Part shown: in pieces, positions 1-7,811 of the stretch
How the letters are laid out: every line of letters starts with the position of its first letter
Position numbering within the stretch: position 1 is the first letter of the stretch
Assembly (NCBI GenBank): GCA_002316585.1
Contig: DCDU01000143.1
Span: 1,332-12,393 of the forward strand
DNA length: 11,062 nucleotides
Origin: Firmicutes bacterium UBA1047
GTDB taxonomy: Bacteria > Bacillota > Clostridia > Tissierellales > Sedimentibacteraceae
Reading direction: 5' to 3'
Made by a program: the position numbers and the translations under genes
Notes under the pieces: model-generated
Told to the model about the DNA's origin: nothing
Seen by the model: only the letters and a program-made list of their open reading frames with translations
Database searches by the model: none

Positions 1-561
1 GGCATGAGAAGTCAATTTATAAATGTTATGCCTGTACCGCTTGCAAGAGAAATAGTATCATCATTTTTACGGGAAGCGGAAGAACATGAGAATGAAGAAA
101 TACACGAGACAGAAAAGGCTTATTCCGCAATTGAAGAAAAACACATACCTGTACAGCAGAAGGAAGAGCATCCTGAAATAAATAAAACAAAACATATTAA
201 AACAGCTCAAAAGAAAAAGGAATCAGTGCCTGTAAATGCAAGACCTGTAGAATATGCATCTTTTGACGATGAAGATAATGAAGAGTCAATATCCGGCGAA
301 CAGCTTTCCAACTTAGATTTAATAATGCAAGTACCATTGACAATCAGCGTTGAAATTGGAAGAGCCAGCAAGCCCATAAAGGATATTTTAGAATTTACAT
401 CGGGAACAATAGTTGAGTTGGACAAGCAGGCAGGTGCCTTGGTAGATGTTGTAGTAAACGGAAAGTTGATTGCAAAAGGAGAGGTTGTTGTGGTAAATGA
501 CAATTTTGGAGTAAGAGTAGTTGAAATAATTAAAAAAGATGAAATAGTTAGATCATTATAA
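1..561 (+). CDS. fliY: Flagellar motor switch protein FliY (FliN-type C-terminal domain), 5' partial
   Basis: FliY is a component of the cytoplasmic C-ring that receives CheY-P and sets the direction of rotation; in Bacillus-type systems it also dephosphorylates CheY-P. The frame is open through the left edge, so the first ATG (position 4) is internal and the start lies outside. The visible protein begins with the tail of the CheC-like domain (INVMPVPLAREIV). A charged Glu/Lys-rich linker of about 60 residues follows, then a VEYASFD motif that recalls VEFSAFD at the same place in B. subtilis FliY. The last 80 residues are a FliN/SpoA domain (LDLIMQVPLTISVEIGR, then a conserved GEVVVVNDNFGVRV stretch). 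The linker and the preceding CheC-like tail argue for FliY rather than a short FliN. The phosphatase motifs would be upstream and cannot be judged. cheY follows after 17 bases. Confidence 0.93.
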   Translation, partial: GMRSQFINVMPVPLAREIVSSFLREAEEHENEEIHETEKAYSAIEEKHIPVQQKEEHPEINKTKHIKTAQKKKESVPVNARPVEYASFDDEDNEESISGEQLSNLDLIMQVPLTISVEIGRASKPIKDILEFTSGTIVELDKQAGALVDVVVNGKLIAKGEVVVVNDNFGVRVVEIIKKDEIVRSL

Positions 562-578
562 TATCAGCGGAGGATAAA

Positions 579-941
579 ATGGAAGGTAAAATATTAATAG
601 TGGATGATGCAGCGTTTATGCGAATGATGATAAAGGATACATTAAAAAAGAACGGATATGAAAATTTTTTGGAAGCATCCGACGGAGAGCAGGCCGTTCA
701 AATGTATAAAGCAGAAAAGCCGGACTTGGTATTAATGGATATAACTATGCCTAATAAAAACGGATTAGATGCATTAAAGGAAATAAAAGAGATTGATTTA
801 AACGCCAATGTGGTAATGTGCTCCGCAATGGGGCAGGAATCCATGGTTGTGGAGGCAATAAGAGCCGGTGCCAAGGACTTTATAGTGAAGCCATTTAAAG
901 CAGACAGAGTTTTAAAGACCGTACAAAGCATAATCGGATAG
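579..941 (+). CDS. cheY: Chemotaxis response regulator CheY
   Basis: This is a single-domain receiver protein of 120 residues, the usual CheY length. When phosphorylated by CheA it binds the flagellar switch. All signature residues are present: the acidic pair Asp9-Asp10 (ILIVDD), the phosphoacceptor Asp54 (LVLMDITMP), Ser82 at the switch Thr/Ser position (VVMCSAMGQ), the aromatic Phe101 and the invariant Lys104 (KDFIVKPF). There is no output domain. The ATG is preceded by GGAGG at 569-573 with 5-base spacing, which supports this start. Its place between fliY and fliO is the standard Bacillota arrangement and favours the motility CheY over another receiver. Family membership is certain; the exact role rests on context. 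Confidence 0.95.
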   Translation: MEGKILIVDDAAFMRMMIKDTLKKNGYENFLEASDGEQAVQMYKAEKPDLVLMDITMPNKNGLDALKEIKEIDLNANVVMCSAMGQESMVVEAIRAGAKDFIVKPFKADRVLKTVQSIIG

Positions 942-944
942 GGG

Positions 945-1292
945 TTGATTGCAATTAAAGATATAATCACGCTGATAATGTCGGTTATTGGAATAATTTT
1001 GGTTTTGTTTTTGACTTACTACTGCACAAAATGGATTTCAACAAGGACATCATTAGCCTTAAGGTCCAAATACATGTATATAGAAGATAAAATAATGTTG
1101 GGACAAAACAAATTTATTGCTATTGCACAAATATGCAACAAATACTATTTGCTGAGCATAACTGAAAAACATATAAGCATACTTAAAGAATTAGAGGATT
1201 TTCAGCCCTTGGATAATGAGGATGAAAGCAGCTTAAAATTCAATAAAATTTTTAGCGCATATAAAAATCAATTAAACAGGAATAAGCAATGA
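945..1292 (+). CDS. fliO: Flagellar biosynthetic protein FliO
   Basis: FliO is a small bitopic membrane protein that helps assemble the FliP ring of the flagellar export gate. The 115-residue product has one hydrophobic span (about residues 7-26), then a basic stretch (TKW, RTSLALRSK) and a small cytoplasmic domain with the family pattern around YIEDKIMLGQNK and ICNKYYLLSITEKHI. The low-complexity acidic C-terminus is typical. An in-frame TAG at 939-941 means the start cannot lie further upstream. The TTG at 945 is the first possible start, but it abuts the purine run GGGG (941-944) with no spacing. ATG 978 is the next ordinary start, but it has no ribosome binding site and would clip the membrane span. 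The gene overlaps fliP by ATGA. Sequence conservation in FliO is low, so the order cheY-fliO-fliP carries much of the assignment. Confidence 0.87.
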   Translation: MIAIKDIITLIMSVIGIILVLFLTYYCTKWISTRTSLALRSKYMYIEDKIMLGQNKFIAIAQICNKYYLLSITEKHISILKELEDFQPLDNEDESSLKFNKIFSAYKNQLNRNKQ

Positions 1293-2023
1293 TAAAAAAA
1301 CTTAAATCAATAATAATCGCATTATCAATAATACTTTTAAACACCAATACTGCTTATGGCGGGGTCATTAACATGGATATAAACGGAAGTGCAGCAGAAA
1401 CAATTGAAATTTTGTTTCTTTTGACAATTTTAACACTGCTTCCCTCCATTTTAATTATGATGACATCCTTCACAAGGATTATCATAGTATTATCATTTGT
1501 CAAAAATGCACTTGGATTGCAGCAGACACCGCCAAGTCAGGTATTGGTAGGCATAGCGATATTTTTAACTTTATTTACTATGTCACCTGTATTAAATGAA
1601 ATTAAGACAGAGGCTTATGAGCCCTACAAAAATGAAGAAATATCACAGGAAGAATTTTTTGATGCAGCCTCAATTCCCATAAAAACATGGATGCTTAAAC
1701 AAACAGGCAACAATGAATTACAAATGTTTTTAGATATGTCTAACGACGAAGCCGCAACGAATGCATCAAATTTAGAAGATTTACCCCTGACTGTAGTTAT
1801 CCCGTCCTTTATCACCAGTGAACTGAAAAGAGCATTTATTATCGGGTTCTTGCTGTTTATACCTTTTTTAACTATAGATATGATTGTTTCAAGCGTACTT
1901 ATGTCAATGGGTATGATGATGCTTCCTCCGGTGATGATTTCGATGCCTTTTAAAATACTGTTGTTTGTGGTAGTTGACGGATGGTCCTTATTATTTAAAA
2001 CATTGATTGTAAGCTTTAATTAA
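1289..2023 (+). CDS. fliP: Flagellar type III export gate protein FliP
   Basis: FliP forms the pentameric core of the export gate with FliQ and FliR. The 244-residue protein has a hydrophobic, Lys-rich N-terminus that looks like the cleavable signal peptide known for FliP (about residues 1-24, ending AYGG). Membrane segments lie near residues 40-70 and 84-102, and two more run from about 178 to 242. Family signatures are clear: SFTRIIIVLSFVKNALGLQQ near residue 60, PSFITSELKRAFIIGFLLF near 172, and the Met-rich SMGMMMLPP at about 206-214, which corresponds to the gate's methionine plug. AGGA at 1278-1281 sits 7 bases before the ATG, and the start overlaps the fliO stop, which suggests translational coupling. 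Length and motifs are normal. Confidence 0.97.
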   Translation: MIKKLKSIIIALSIILLNTNTAYGGVINMDINGSAAETIEILFLLTILTLLPSILIMMTSFTRIIIVLSFVKNALGLQQTPPSQVLVGIAIFLTLFTMSPVLNEIKTEAYEPYKNEEISQEEFFDAASIPIKTWMLKQTGNNELQMFLDMSNDEAATNASNLEDLPLTVVIPSFITSELKRAFIIGFLLFIPFLTIDMIVSSVLMSMGMMMLPPVMISMPFKILLFVVVDGWSLLFKTLIVSFN

Positions 2024-2062
2024 CGAGACTGCGACTGCAAGGCTTAAAGAGGGAGATTTGGA

Positions 2063-2329
2063 ATGAGCATTTCATTGGTTATGGAAGTTATGCAGGCTGC
2101 CGCGGCATCTGCAATAAAGGTAGGGGCGCCCATACTGACGGTAAGCTTGATAATAGGCTTAACAATAGCCATTTTCCAAGCAGCGACCCAAATACACGAA
2201 CAAACACTGACATTTGTTCCGAAATTGTTTATTACCGCCATTATGTTAATTGTATTGGGAAACTGGATGCTGGAAGTAATGTCTGACTTCACATACTATG
2301 TATTCGATTTAATGCTTAAAATATATTAA
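2063..2329 (+). CDS. fliQ: Flagellar type III export gate protein FliQ
   Basis: FliQ is a small helical-hairpin protein that wraps around the FliP-FliR core of the export gate. The 88-residue length is normal for the family. Two hydrophobic segments (about residues 15-39 and 52-74) are joined by the conserved loop QAATQIHEQTLTFVPK, the best identifier of FliQ. AGAGGGAG at 2048-2055 provides the ribosome binding site. A gap of 39 bases separates it from fliP, the widest gap in the window; it contains a tandem GACTGC repeat but no evident signal. fliR follows 12 bases downstream. Confidence 0.97.
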   Translation: MSISLVMEVMQAAAASAIKVGAPILTVSLIIGLTIAIFQAATQIHEQTLTFVPKLFITAIMLIVLGNWMLEVMSDFTYYVFDLMLKIY

Positions 2330-2341
2330 TGAGGACTTAGG

Positions 2342-3112
2342 ATGACACTTTCAGGAGATTTCACATATTTTTTAATGATATTGGCAAGAATGAGCGGCTG
2401 TGTTTTTTTAAATCAAATTTTCGGAAGCGGAAGGCTGCCTGCTTTGGTTAAAACATCGTTAAGTTTGTTTTTAACCATAACAATTTACGGCTTATTGCCT
2501 CCTTCATTGGATATGACAATAAGCTCGCCCATAGAATATTCTCTGTTGATTATAAAAGAAATATTCATCGGGTATTTAATAGGATATATTGTCAGCTTGT
2601 TTTTCAGCACCGTGATTATAAGCGGAGAAGTTATAGGAATGCAGACAGGGATGTCCATGGCAAGCATATATGATCCAACCAGCAACATTTCAACAGGTAT
2701 TACGGGAAGCTTTTTAAATTTGATATTAATGCTTGTCTTTTTCAGCTCAAACGGTCACCTTACATTGATACAAATATTTATAACATCGTGTAAATTAGTG
2801 AAAATAGGTAGTTTTTCGATACCAAAGGATTTATTTTACAATATGGTCGAACTGTTTCAGCAAATACTGATACTATCCTTAAAGTTGGCAATGCCTATTG
2901 TTGCGGTTGAAATAATATTGGAAGCGGGAATAGGAATTTTAATGAAAGCAATTCCGCAAATACAGGTTTTTTCTGTAAATGTTCAGTTGAAAATTTTAGC
3001 GGGCTTACTGTTGATACTTTTGCTGGTGCCGACATTTTCAACATTTATCGAAAAAATAATAATATTGATGTTTGACACTGTAAAGAACAGCTTGAGCACA
3101 TTAATAACTTAG
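2342..3112 (+). CDS. fliR: Flagellar type III export gate protein FliR
   Basis: FliR is the single-copy subunit that closes the FliP5-FliR core of the export gate. The 256-residue product is hydrophobic throughout with about six predicted membrane segments. Recognisable family stretches are ARMSGCVFLNQIFGSGRLPA near the N-terminus, SGEVIGMQTGMSMASIYDP at about residues 94-112 (the FliR/EscT signature ending in Asp-Pro), SSNGHL near 135-140 and AIPQIQVFSVNVQLKILAGL at about 203-222. GAGGA at 2331-2335 lies 6 bases before the ATG. The place between fliQ and flhB is canonical. In some Clostridia fliR is fused to flhB; here they are separate genes 9 bases apart. Confidence 0.96.
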   Translation: MTLSGDFTYFLMILARMSGCVFLNQIFGSGRLPALVKTSLSLFLTITIYGLLPPSLDMTISSPIEYSLLIIKEIFIGYLIGYIVSLFFSTVIISGEVIGMQTGMSMASIYDPTSNISTGITGSFLNLILMLVFFSSNGHLTLIQIFITSCKLVKIGSFSIPKDLFYNMVELFQQILILSLKLAMPIVAVEIILEAGIGILMKAIPQIQVFSVNVQLKILAGLLLILLLVPTFSTFIEKIIILMFDTVKNSLSTLIT

Positions 3113-3121
3113 GGTAAAGAT

Positions 3122-4192
3122 ATGGCAGGAGAAGATAAAACCGAAAAAGCCTCCCCAAAGAAGAGGCGGGATGAAAGAAAAAAAGGAAATGTATTTCAAA
3201 GCAAAGATGCGGTAACGGTAGGGGCTGTCGCAATATCTTTTTATATATTGGAGTTTTGGTCATCGTATATTTATAAATTTACTTCAAATATATTCTTTAA
3301 GTATACATCCCTTATAAAATATACATACGATATAAACAGCTCTTTTATTACTCGTATGTTCAAAGATATTACGTTTGCGATTTTTGCATCGGCAGGTCCG
3401 CTGATGATTTCAGTAATAACAGCAACTGTTGTAATAACCGGGGCACAAACAAGATTTTTAATTTCACGGGAGAATATAAAATTTAAATTTTCAAAGTTAA
3501 ATCCCCTGTCCGGTATAAAAAGGATGTTTTCAATTCGTGCCATTGTGGAATTGTTAAAAAACTTAATTAAAATATCTATATTAGGCTATGTAATATATTC
3601 TTCCATCATTAAAAATTTAAGCTTAGTTCCTAAATTAGCTTCAATTGGCTTATTATCGGGAATTAACTTTATAAGTACAACAATTATGGCTGTCGTAAAA
3701 AGTGTGATTATTGCCTTTGTGGCTATCTCGGCATTTGACTTTCTGTATTCATGGTGGGAATATGAAAAGAGTATCAAAATGACAAAGCAGGAAGTTAAAG
3801 AAGAGTATAAGCAGTTGGAAGGCGACCCTAAAATTAAGGGAAAAATCAAGGAAAAGCAAAGGGCATTTTCAATGTCCAGAATGATGCAGCAGGTTCCGAA
3901 GGCAGATGTTATCATAAGAAACCCCACGCATTATGCCGTAGCGATACGATACAACATTGAAAAAGATAATGCTCCCATTGTATTAGCAAAAGGCAAGGAC
4001 AATATAGCCTTGAAGATTGTAGAAAAGGCAGAGGAAAACAAGATTAATATTATTGAAAATATTCCCTTGGCAAGAGCATTATACGCTAAGTCGGAGCTGA
4101 ATAGGGAAATACCCATAGAATATTATGAACCTGTTGCAGAAGTATTGGCTTGGGTTTATAGGCTTAAGGAAAAGGATAAACATCAAATATGA
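3122..4192 (+). CDS. flhB: Flagellar export substrate-specificity switch protein FlhB
   Basis: FlhB sits in the membrane at the export gate and switches secretion from rod/hook to filament substrates after self-cleavage. The 356-residue protein starts with the family hallmark TEKASPKKRRDERKKGNV. About four membrane segments follow (near residues 30-50, 85-107, 145-165 and 185-210), then a basic linker (WWEYEKSIKMTKQEVKEEYK) and the cytoplasmic FlhB-C domain. The autocleavage motif Asn267-Pro268-Thr269-His270 is intact, followed by YAVAIRY. The C-terminal region with ENIPLARALY is also normal. AGGG at 3111-3114 is the ribosome binding site. The stop overlaps the flhA start by four bases (ATGA). 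Confidence 0.98.
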   Translation: MAGEDKTEKASPKKRRDERKKGNVFQSKDAVTVGAVAISFYILEFWSSYIYKFTSNIFFKYTSLIKYTYDINSSFITRMFKDITFAIFASAGPLMISVITATVVITGAQTRFLISRENIKFKFSKLNPLSGIKRMFSIRAIVELLKNLIKISILGYVIYSSIIKNLSLVPKLASIGLLSGINFISTTIMAVVKSVIIAFVAISAFDFLYSWWEYEKSIKMTKQEVKEEYKQLEGDPKIKGKIKEKQRAFSMSRMMQQVPKADVIIRNPTHYAVAIRYNIEKDNAPIVLAKGKDNIALKIVEKAEENKINIIENIPLARALYAKSELNREIPIEYYEPVAEVLAWVYRLKEKDKHQI

Positions 4193-6237
4193 AAAGCATA
4201 TTAAATAATTCTGTTTCACTATTTATAATAGCAGTAATACTTATGATAATAGTACCGTTGCCTCCGTTTTTTTTGGATTTAATGTTTATTATCAACATAG
4301 CAGTGTCTATAGTTACATTGCTTACAACCATGTATATAAAAGAAGCATTGGAATTTTCGGTATTTCCTTCAATTCTTTTGGTTACCACATTGTTCAGGCT
4401 GTCTTTAAATGTATCATCTACAAGGTTGATTTTAACAAACAGCGGAAATGCGGGAGCGGTAATTGCTACATTCGGCAGCTTTGTTTTACAGGGAGATGCT
4501 GTAGTCGGATTCATTATATTTTTAATCATTGTATTGGTACAATTTATAGTAATAACAAAGGGAGCCGAAAGAGTAGCGGAAGTTACCGCGAGATTTACAT
4601 TGGACGCAATGCCCGGCAAACAAATGGCAATAGATGCGGATTTAAGCTCAGGCATAATCACCGAGCAGGAAGCATTAATAAGGCGAAAGAATGTACAGCG
4701 GGAGGCAGACTTTTACGGGGCCATGGATGGTGCAACTAAATTTGTAAAAGGTGATGCCATCATGTCTATAGTGATTACATTCATAAACTTTGTGGGCGGC
4801 GTAATCATAGGTATGGTACAGGGAGGCGCAACATTTTCAGGAGTGCTTCAGACATATTCCATAGCAACCGTAGGCGACGGTCTTGTTTCTCAGATACCGG
4901 CTTTATTGATTTCAACGGCAACAAGTATGATTGTTACGAGGGCAGCCTCGGAATCAAGCTTAAATGTTGACCTTACAAATCAAATTAAATCACAGCCATT
5001 AGTTTTGATAATATCCGGAATAATAATACTGTTTATGGCATTGATACCGGGTTTCCCGATACCCCAGGTAGTTGTGCTGTCATCGCTTTTCATATTTTTG
5101 GGAGTCAAGCTGATGAGGACAAGACCTGATATTATTTCAGAAACAGAAGAGCCTCACAGAGAAAGCGGAGACGTATCTGAAGAAGAATACTTCAGAAATA
5201 TCGACAATATCTATGAGCTAATTCAAATTGACCCCATTGCGTTGGAAGTTGGTTACAGCTTAATTCCCTTGGTGGATGAGTACAGCGGAGGAAACTTCAT
5301 TGACAGGGTGGTAATGTTCAGGAGGCAATTTGCTCAGGAAATGGGGATGGTAGTTCCTTCCGTAAGGCTGAGAGACAACGGATACCTAAATCCAAATGAA
5401 TATGTCATAAAGATAAAGGGAGAAGAGGTGGCTAAGGGAGAAATATTGGTAGAATACTATTTAGCTCTTGACCCCGGCAATTTAACAGGTGAAGTGGACG
5501 GTATCGAAACAATCGAGCCGGCATACGGCATACCCAGCAGGTGGATTAAGGAAGATAAGAAGGAATTAGCGGAAATGTACGGATATACGGTAATAGATCC
5601 TCTGTCAGTGCTGATTACTCATTTGTCGGAGGTTATCAAGGCTCATGCTCACGAGTTATTGTCTAGGCAGGAATTAAACCAGCTTCTCAATAATGTAAAA
5701 AAAGAAAATGAGCTGTTGGTGGAAGAAGTTGTTCCGGGAATTGTATCTTACGGGAATCTCCAAAAAATATTCGGAAACCTGCTTAGGGAAGGAATTCCAA
5801 TAAAGGATATGGAAACTATTTTGGAAACAATATGTGATTACGGTACATCGGTGAAGGATACGGAAATGCTTACGGAATATGTCAGACAAGCATTAAGGCG
5901 CACTATTACCAGAAAGTGGTCTGAGTCCGGGCAAATCAGGGTAATTACACTAAGCACCGAAATTGAAAAATTAATCATCAATTCAATAGGCAAGAATGAA
6001 AAAGGCTCTTATTTATCCATTGAGCCTGAGCTGATGCAAAAATTAGTGACTCAATTAATCGAGCAAATCAACAAATTAAAAGGTGAAATAAATATACCCA
6101 TAATACTTACATCGCCTTTTGTAAGAGGATATTTCAGAAAATTGTTAGATCAATTTTATCCTAAGGCAGTGGTGCTATCATTTAATGAAATTGATAATTC
6201 CGTTCAAATACAAGCATTAGGCAATGTTGCAATTTAA
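4189..6237 (+). CDS. flhA: Flagellar export gate protein FlhA
   Basis: FlhA forms the nonameric gate ring that uses the proton motive force for export and docks chaperone-substrate complexes. The 682-residue length is typical. Residues 1-310 hold about eight membrane segments with the FHIPEP-family signature LDAMPGKQMAIDADL at about 138-152 and the conserved VGDGLVSQIPALL at about 228-240. The remainder is the soluble domain, with LVDEYSGGNFIDRVVMFRRQ near residues 364-383 and EPAYGIPSRWI further on. Start overlap with flhB suggests coupling; a weak AAGGA lies at 4172-4176. In relatives flhF and flhG follow flhA, but here the next gene is the sigma factor only a few bases away. Confidence 0.98.
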   Translation: MKSILNNSVSLFIIAVILMIIVPLPPFFLDLMFIINIAVSIVTLLTTMYIKEALEFSVFPSILLVTTLFRLSLNVSSTRLILTNSGNAGAVIATFGSFVLQGDAVVGFIIFLIIVLVQFIVITKGAERVAEVTARFTLDAMPGKQMAIDADLSSGIITEQEALIRRKNVQREADFYGAMDGATKFVKGDAIMSIVITFINFVGGVIIGMVQGGATFSGVLQTYSIATVGDGLVSQIPALLISTATSMIVTRAASESSLNVDLTNQIKSQPLVLIISGIIILFMALIPGFPIPQVVVLSSLFIFLGVKLMRTRPDIISETEEPHRESGDVSEEEYFRNIDNIYELIQIDPIALEVGYSLIPLVDEYSGGNFIDRVVMFRRQFAQEMGMVVPSVRLRDNGYLNPNEYVIKIKGEEVAKGEILVEYYLALDPGNLTGEVDGIETIEPAYGIPSRWIKEDKKELAEMYGYTVIDPLSVLITHLSEVIKAHAHELLSRQELNQLLNNVKKENELLVEEVVPGIVSYGNLQKIFGNLLREGIPIKDMETILETICDYGTSVKDTEMLTEYVRQALRRTITRKWSESGQIRVITLSTEIEKLIINSIGKNEKGSYLSIEPELMQKLVTQLIEQINKLKGEINIPIILTSPFVRGYFRKLLDQFYPKAVVLSFNEIDNSVQIQALGNVAI

Positions 6238-6240
6238 ATG

Positions 6241-6248
6241 AAAGAGTG
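6241..6248 (+). promoter_or_regulatory. Weak ribosome binding site deciding the fliA start
   Basis: AAAGAGTG is an imperfect Shine-Dalgarno sequence (compare AAGGAG). Its spacing fits ATG 6255 best. GTG 6246 would lie inside it and ATG 6249 would be only a base or two away. The weak site may keep sigma factor yield low compared with its neighbours, which have GGAGG-type sites; that effect is an inference. Confidence 0.5.
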
Positions 6249-6254
6249 ATGCAT

Positions 6255-7034
6255 ATGGTTTTAATCGAAAACAATCAAGCATGTATTGAAGAATTTGACA
6301 TGGGCATATGGAAGCAATATCAAGCTTCCAGGGATATTGATATCAGAAACCGAATAATTGAAAAATACAGCAGCTTAGTTAAAATAATCGCCTTAAAAAT
6401 GAGAGGCGTATACCAATATTACGGTGATGTTGATGATATTGTAAACGAAGGAATAATAGCACTCATGGATGCAATTGAAAAATATGATACATCAAAGAAT
6501 ACCAAATTTGAAACATATGCTTCAATACGCATAAAAGGCTCTATTATTGATTATGTAAGAAAGCAGGATTGGATTCCCCGCAAAGTTAAAAGCGACTTTA
6601 AGAATATAAAAGATGCACAGGAATTACTGACCAATAAATTTGGGAGAATTCCCAATGATAACGAGGTAGCCGAGCATCTTAACATGGAAATGGAGGATTA
6701 CAATAAAATTATCGGCAAGGCTCACGGAGCAGGTATATTATCCTTCGAGGAATTAATAGGGGAAGTCAATTTAGCGGAGTACGGAGTAAGCGACAATGAT
6801 TTGCCCGAATATGAAATGGAGTCAAAGGAATTATTCAAGGTGCTTAAAGAAAGTGTAAACAAGCTTAATGAAAAGGAAAAATTAATAATTTCACTATATT
6901 ACAAAGAAGAATTAAAATTGAAGGAAATTGCATCGATTTTGGAAATAAGCAATTCAAGGGTGTCACAAATACATACATCCGCATTGCAGAAGTTGGAAAA
7001 AAGCGTTAAAAGCTATTTATGCTGCGAGAATTAA
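6255..7034 (+). CDS. fliA: RNA polymerase sigma factor for flagellar operon (FliA/SigD/WhiG family)
   Basis: This sigma-28 type factor directs RNA polymerase to late flagellar and chemotaxis promoters and is normally held by the anti-sigma factor FlgM. About 259 residues contain the sigma-70 region 2 (VDDIVNEGIIALMDAIEKYD, then KFETYASIRIKGSIIDYVRK and DWIPRKVK, diagnostic of SigD/FliA), region 3 (LLTNKFGRIPNDNEVAEHLN) and a region 4 helix-turn-helix near the C-terminus (LKEIASILEISNSRVSQIH). Similarity to B. subtilis SigD runs along the whole length. Three in-frame starts are possible: GTG 6246, ATG 6249 and ATG 6255. I chose 6255 because the purine-rich AAAGAG lies about 8 bases upstream of it and too close to the others. 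It immediately follows flhA, and no flgM is present in the window. Confidence 0.95.
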   Translation: MVLIENNQACIEEFDMGIWKQYQASRDIDIRNRIIEKYSSLVKIIALKMRGVYQYYGDVDDIVNEGIIALMDAIEKYDTSKNTKFETYASIRIKGSIIDYVRKQDWIPRKVKSDFKNIKDAQELLTNKFGRIPNDNEVAEHLNMEMEDYNKIIGKAHGAGILSFEELIGEVNLAEYGVSDNDLPEYEMESKELFKVLKESVNKLNEKEKLIISLYYKEELKLKEIASILEISNSRVSQIHTSALQKLEKSVKSYLCCEN

Positions 7035-7049
7035 ATAAGAGGTGAAAAT

Positions 7050-7799
7050 ATGTCAAGAGGATTTTATGCTTTAACTTCGGGTATGCTTACTCAACAGAGG
7101 AAAATAGACATTTCAGGTAATAATTTAGCAAATATAAATACGGCGGGATATAAAAAGGAGCAGGCTGTAACTTCAAACTTCGGAAGCCTATTGATTAACA
7201 AATACAAACACAACGGAATTATTGAAGAAGCAACTCCTATTAGCAGTGTTTCTACCATAAGGGCTATTGTAGGAAACAATACGATACATTCCATGGGAGC
7301 CTTGGAGGAGACAGGAAATGATACCGATTTTGCAATAATGGGCGCGGGGTTTTTTGCGGTTGATAACGGAGGGCAAATATTGTACACCCGCAACGGAAGC
7401 TTTAATATCGATGAAGAAGGTTACTTGGTATTGAATAACATTGGAAGAGTTCAGGGGGAATTTGGAGACATATATGTGGGAGGAGATAAATTTGATTTTT
7501 CTCCCGGCGGCAGCATAATAATCGAAGGTGAAGAATCAGATAAAATTGCGGTTTACGACTTCCTTGATTACAACAGCCTCAGAAAATTCGGAGAAGGAAT
7601 GTTTTTAGCGGATGCAGAGCCTGAATTAGTTGAATATCCTACGATATCAAACAAAACAATCGAAAGAGCCAATGTGGATATAGCGGAAGAATTAACAGAC
7701 ATGCTGTCATCTCAAAGAGCATTGCAGACTGCATCTCAGGCTTTTAAAATTTACGACATGATAAATGATAAGGCAGTTAATGAAATAGGAAAAATATAA
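7050..7799 (+). CDS. Flagellar rod protein of the FlgF/FlgG family (FlhO-like)
   Basis: This is an axial protein, exported through the gate to form part of the rod below the hook. The 249-residue product starts with the flagellar rod motif (FYALTSGMLTQQRKIDISGN, then NLANINTAGYKKEQ). The central motif of the family follows (DFAIMGAGFFAV, then YTRNGSFNIDEEGYLV). It ends with the C-terminal helix typical of rod and hook proteins (ANVDIAEELTDMLSSQRALQ, then TASQAFKIYDMIND). The length is close to FlgF. In Bacillota this position usually holds flhO/flhP or two flgG-like genes, and this first one resembles FlhO/FlgF. There is no cleavable signal peptide, as expected for type III substrates. AGAGGTGA at 7038-7045 precedes the ATG. 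The exact paralogue name (flgF, flhO or flgG1) is uncertain. Confidence 0.9.
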   Translation: MSRGFYALTSGMLTQQRKIDISGNNLANINTAGYKKEQAVTSNFGSLLINKYKHNGIIEEATPISSVSTIRAIVGNNTIHSMGALEETGNDTDFAIMGAGFFAVDNGGQILYTRNGSFNIDEEGYLVLNNIGRVQGEFGDIYVGGDKFDFSPGGSIIIEGEESDKIAVYDFLDYNSLRKFGEGMFLADAEPELVEYPTISNKTIERANVDIAEELTDMLSSQRALQTASQAFKIYDMINDKAVNEIGKI

Positions 7800-7811
7800 C
7801 AGGAGGATTAT

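Noticed and set aside
4..6. ATG at position 4 as the true start of the first gene.
   Set aside because: The frame is open to the left edge and the first residues match the interior of FliY, at the end of its CheC-like domain; the real start is outside the window.
2014..2049. Inverted repeat CTTTAA / TTAAAG spanning the fliP stop and the fliQ ribosome binding site, with a tandem GACTGC repeat in the loop (2027-2038).
   Set aside because: A 6-base AT-only stem with a 24-base loop is too weak to call a regulatory hairpin or terminator, and the 6-base tandem repeat can arise by chance.
4164..4661. Long antisense open frame (165 codons) opposite the flhA start, and other antisense frames such as 3586-3927 and 9024-9383.
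   Set aside because: They lie fully opposite highly conserved genes, have no recognisable domains or convincing ribosome binding sites, and follow the composition expected of reversed AT-rich coding sequence.
7320..7330. ATACCGATTT, partly like the -10 element of a SigD/sigma-28 promoter (GCCGATAT).
   Set aside because: It lies inside the conserved coding region of a rod gene and has no TAAA element at the proper distance upstream.
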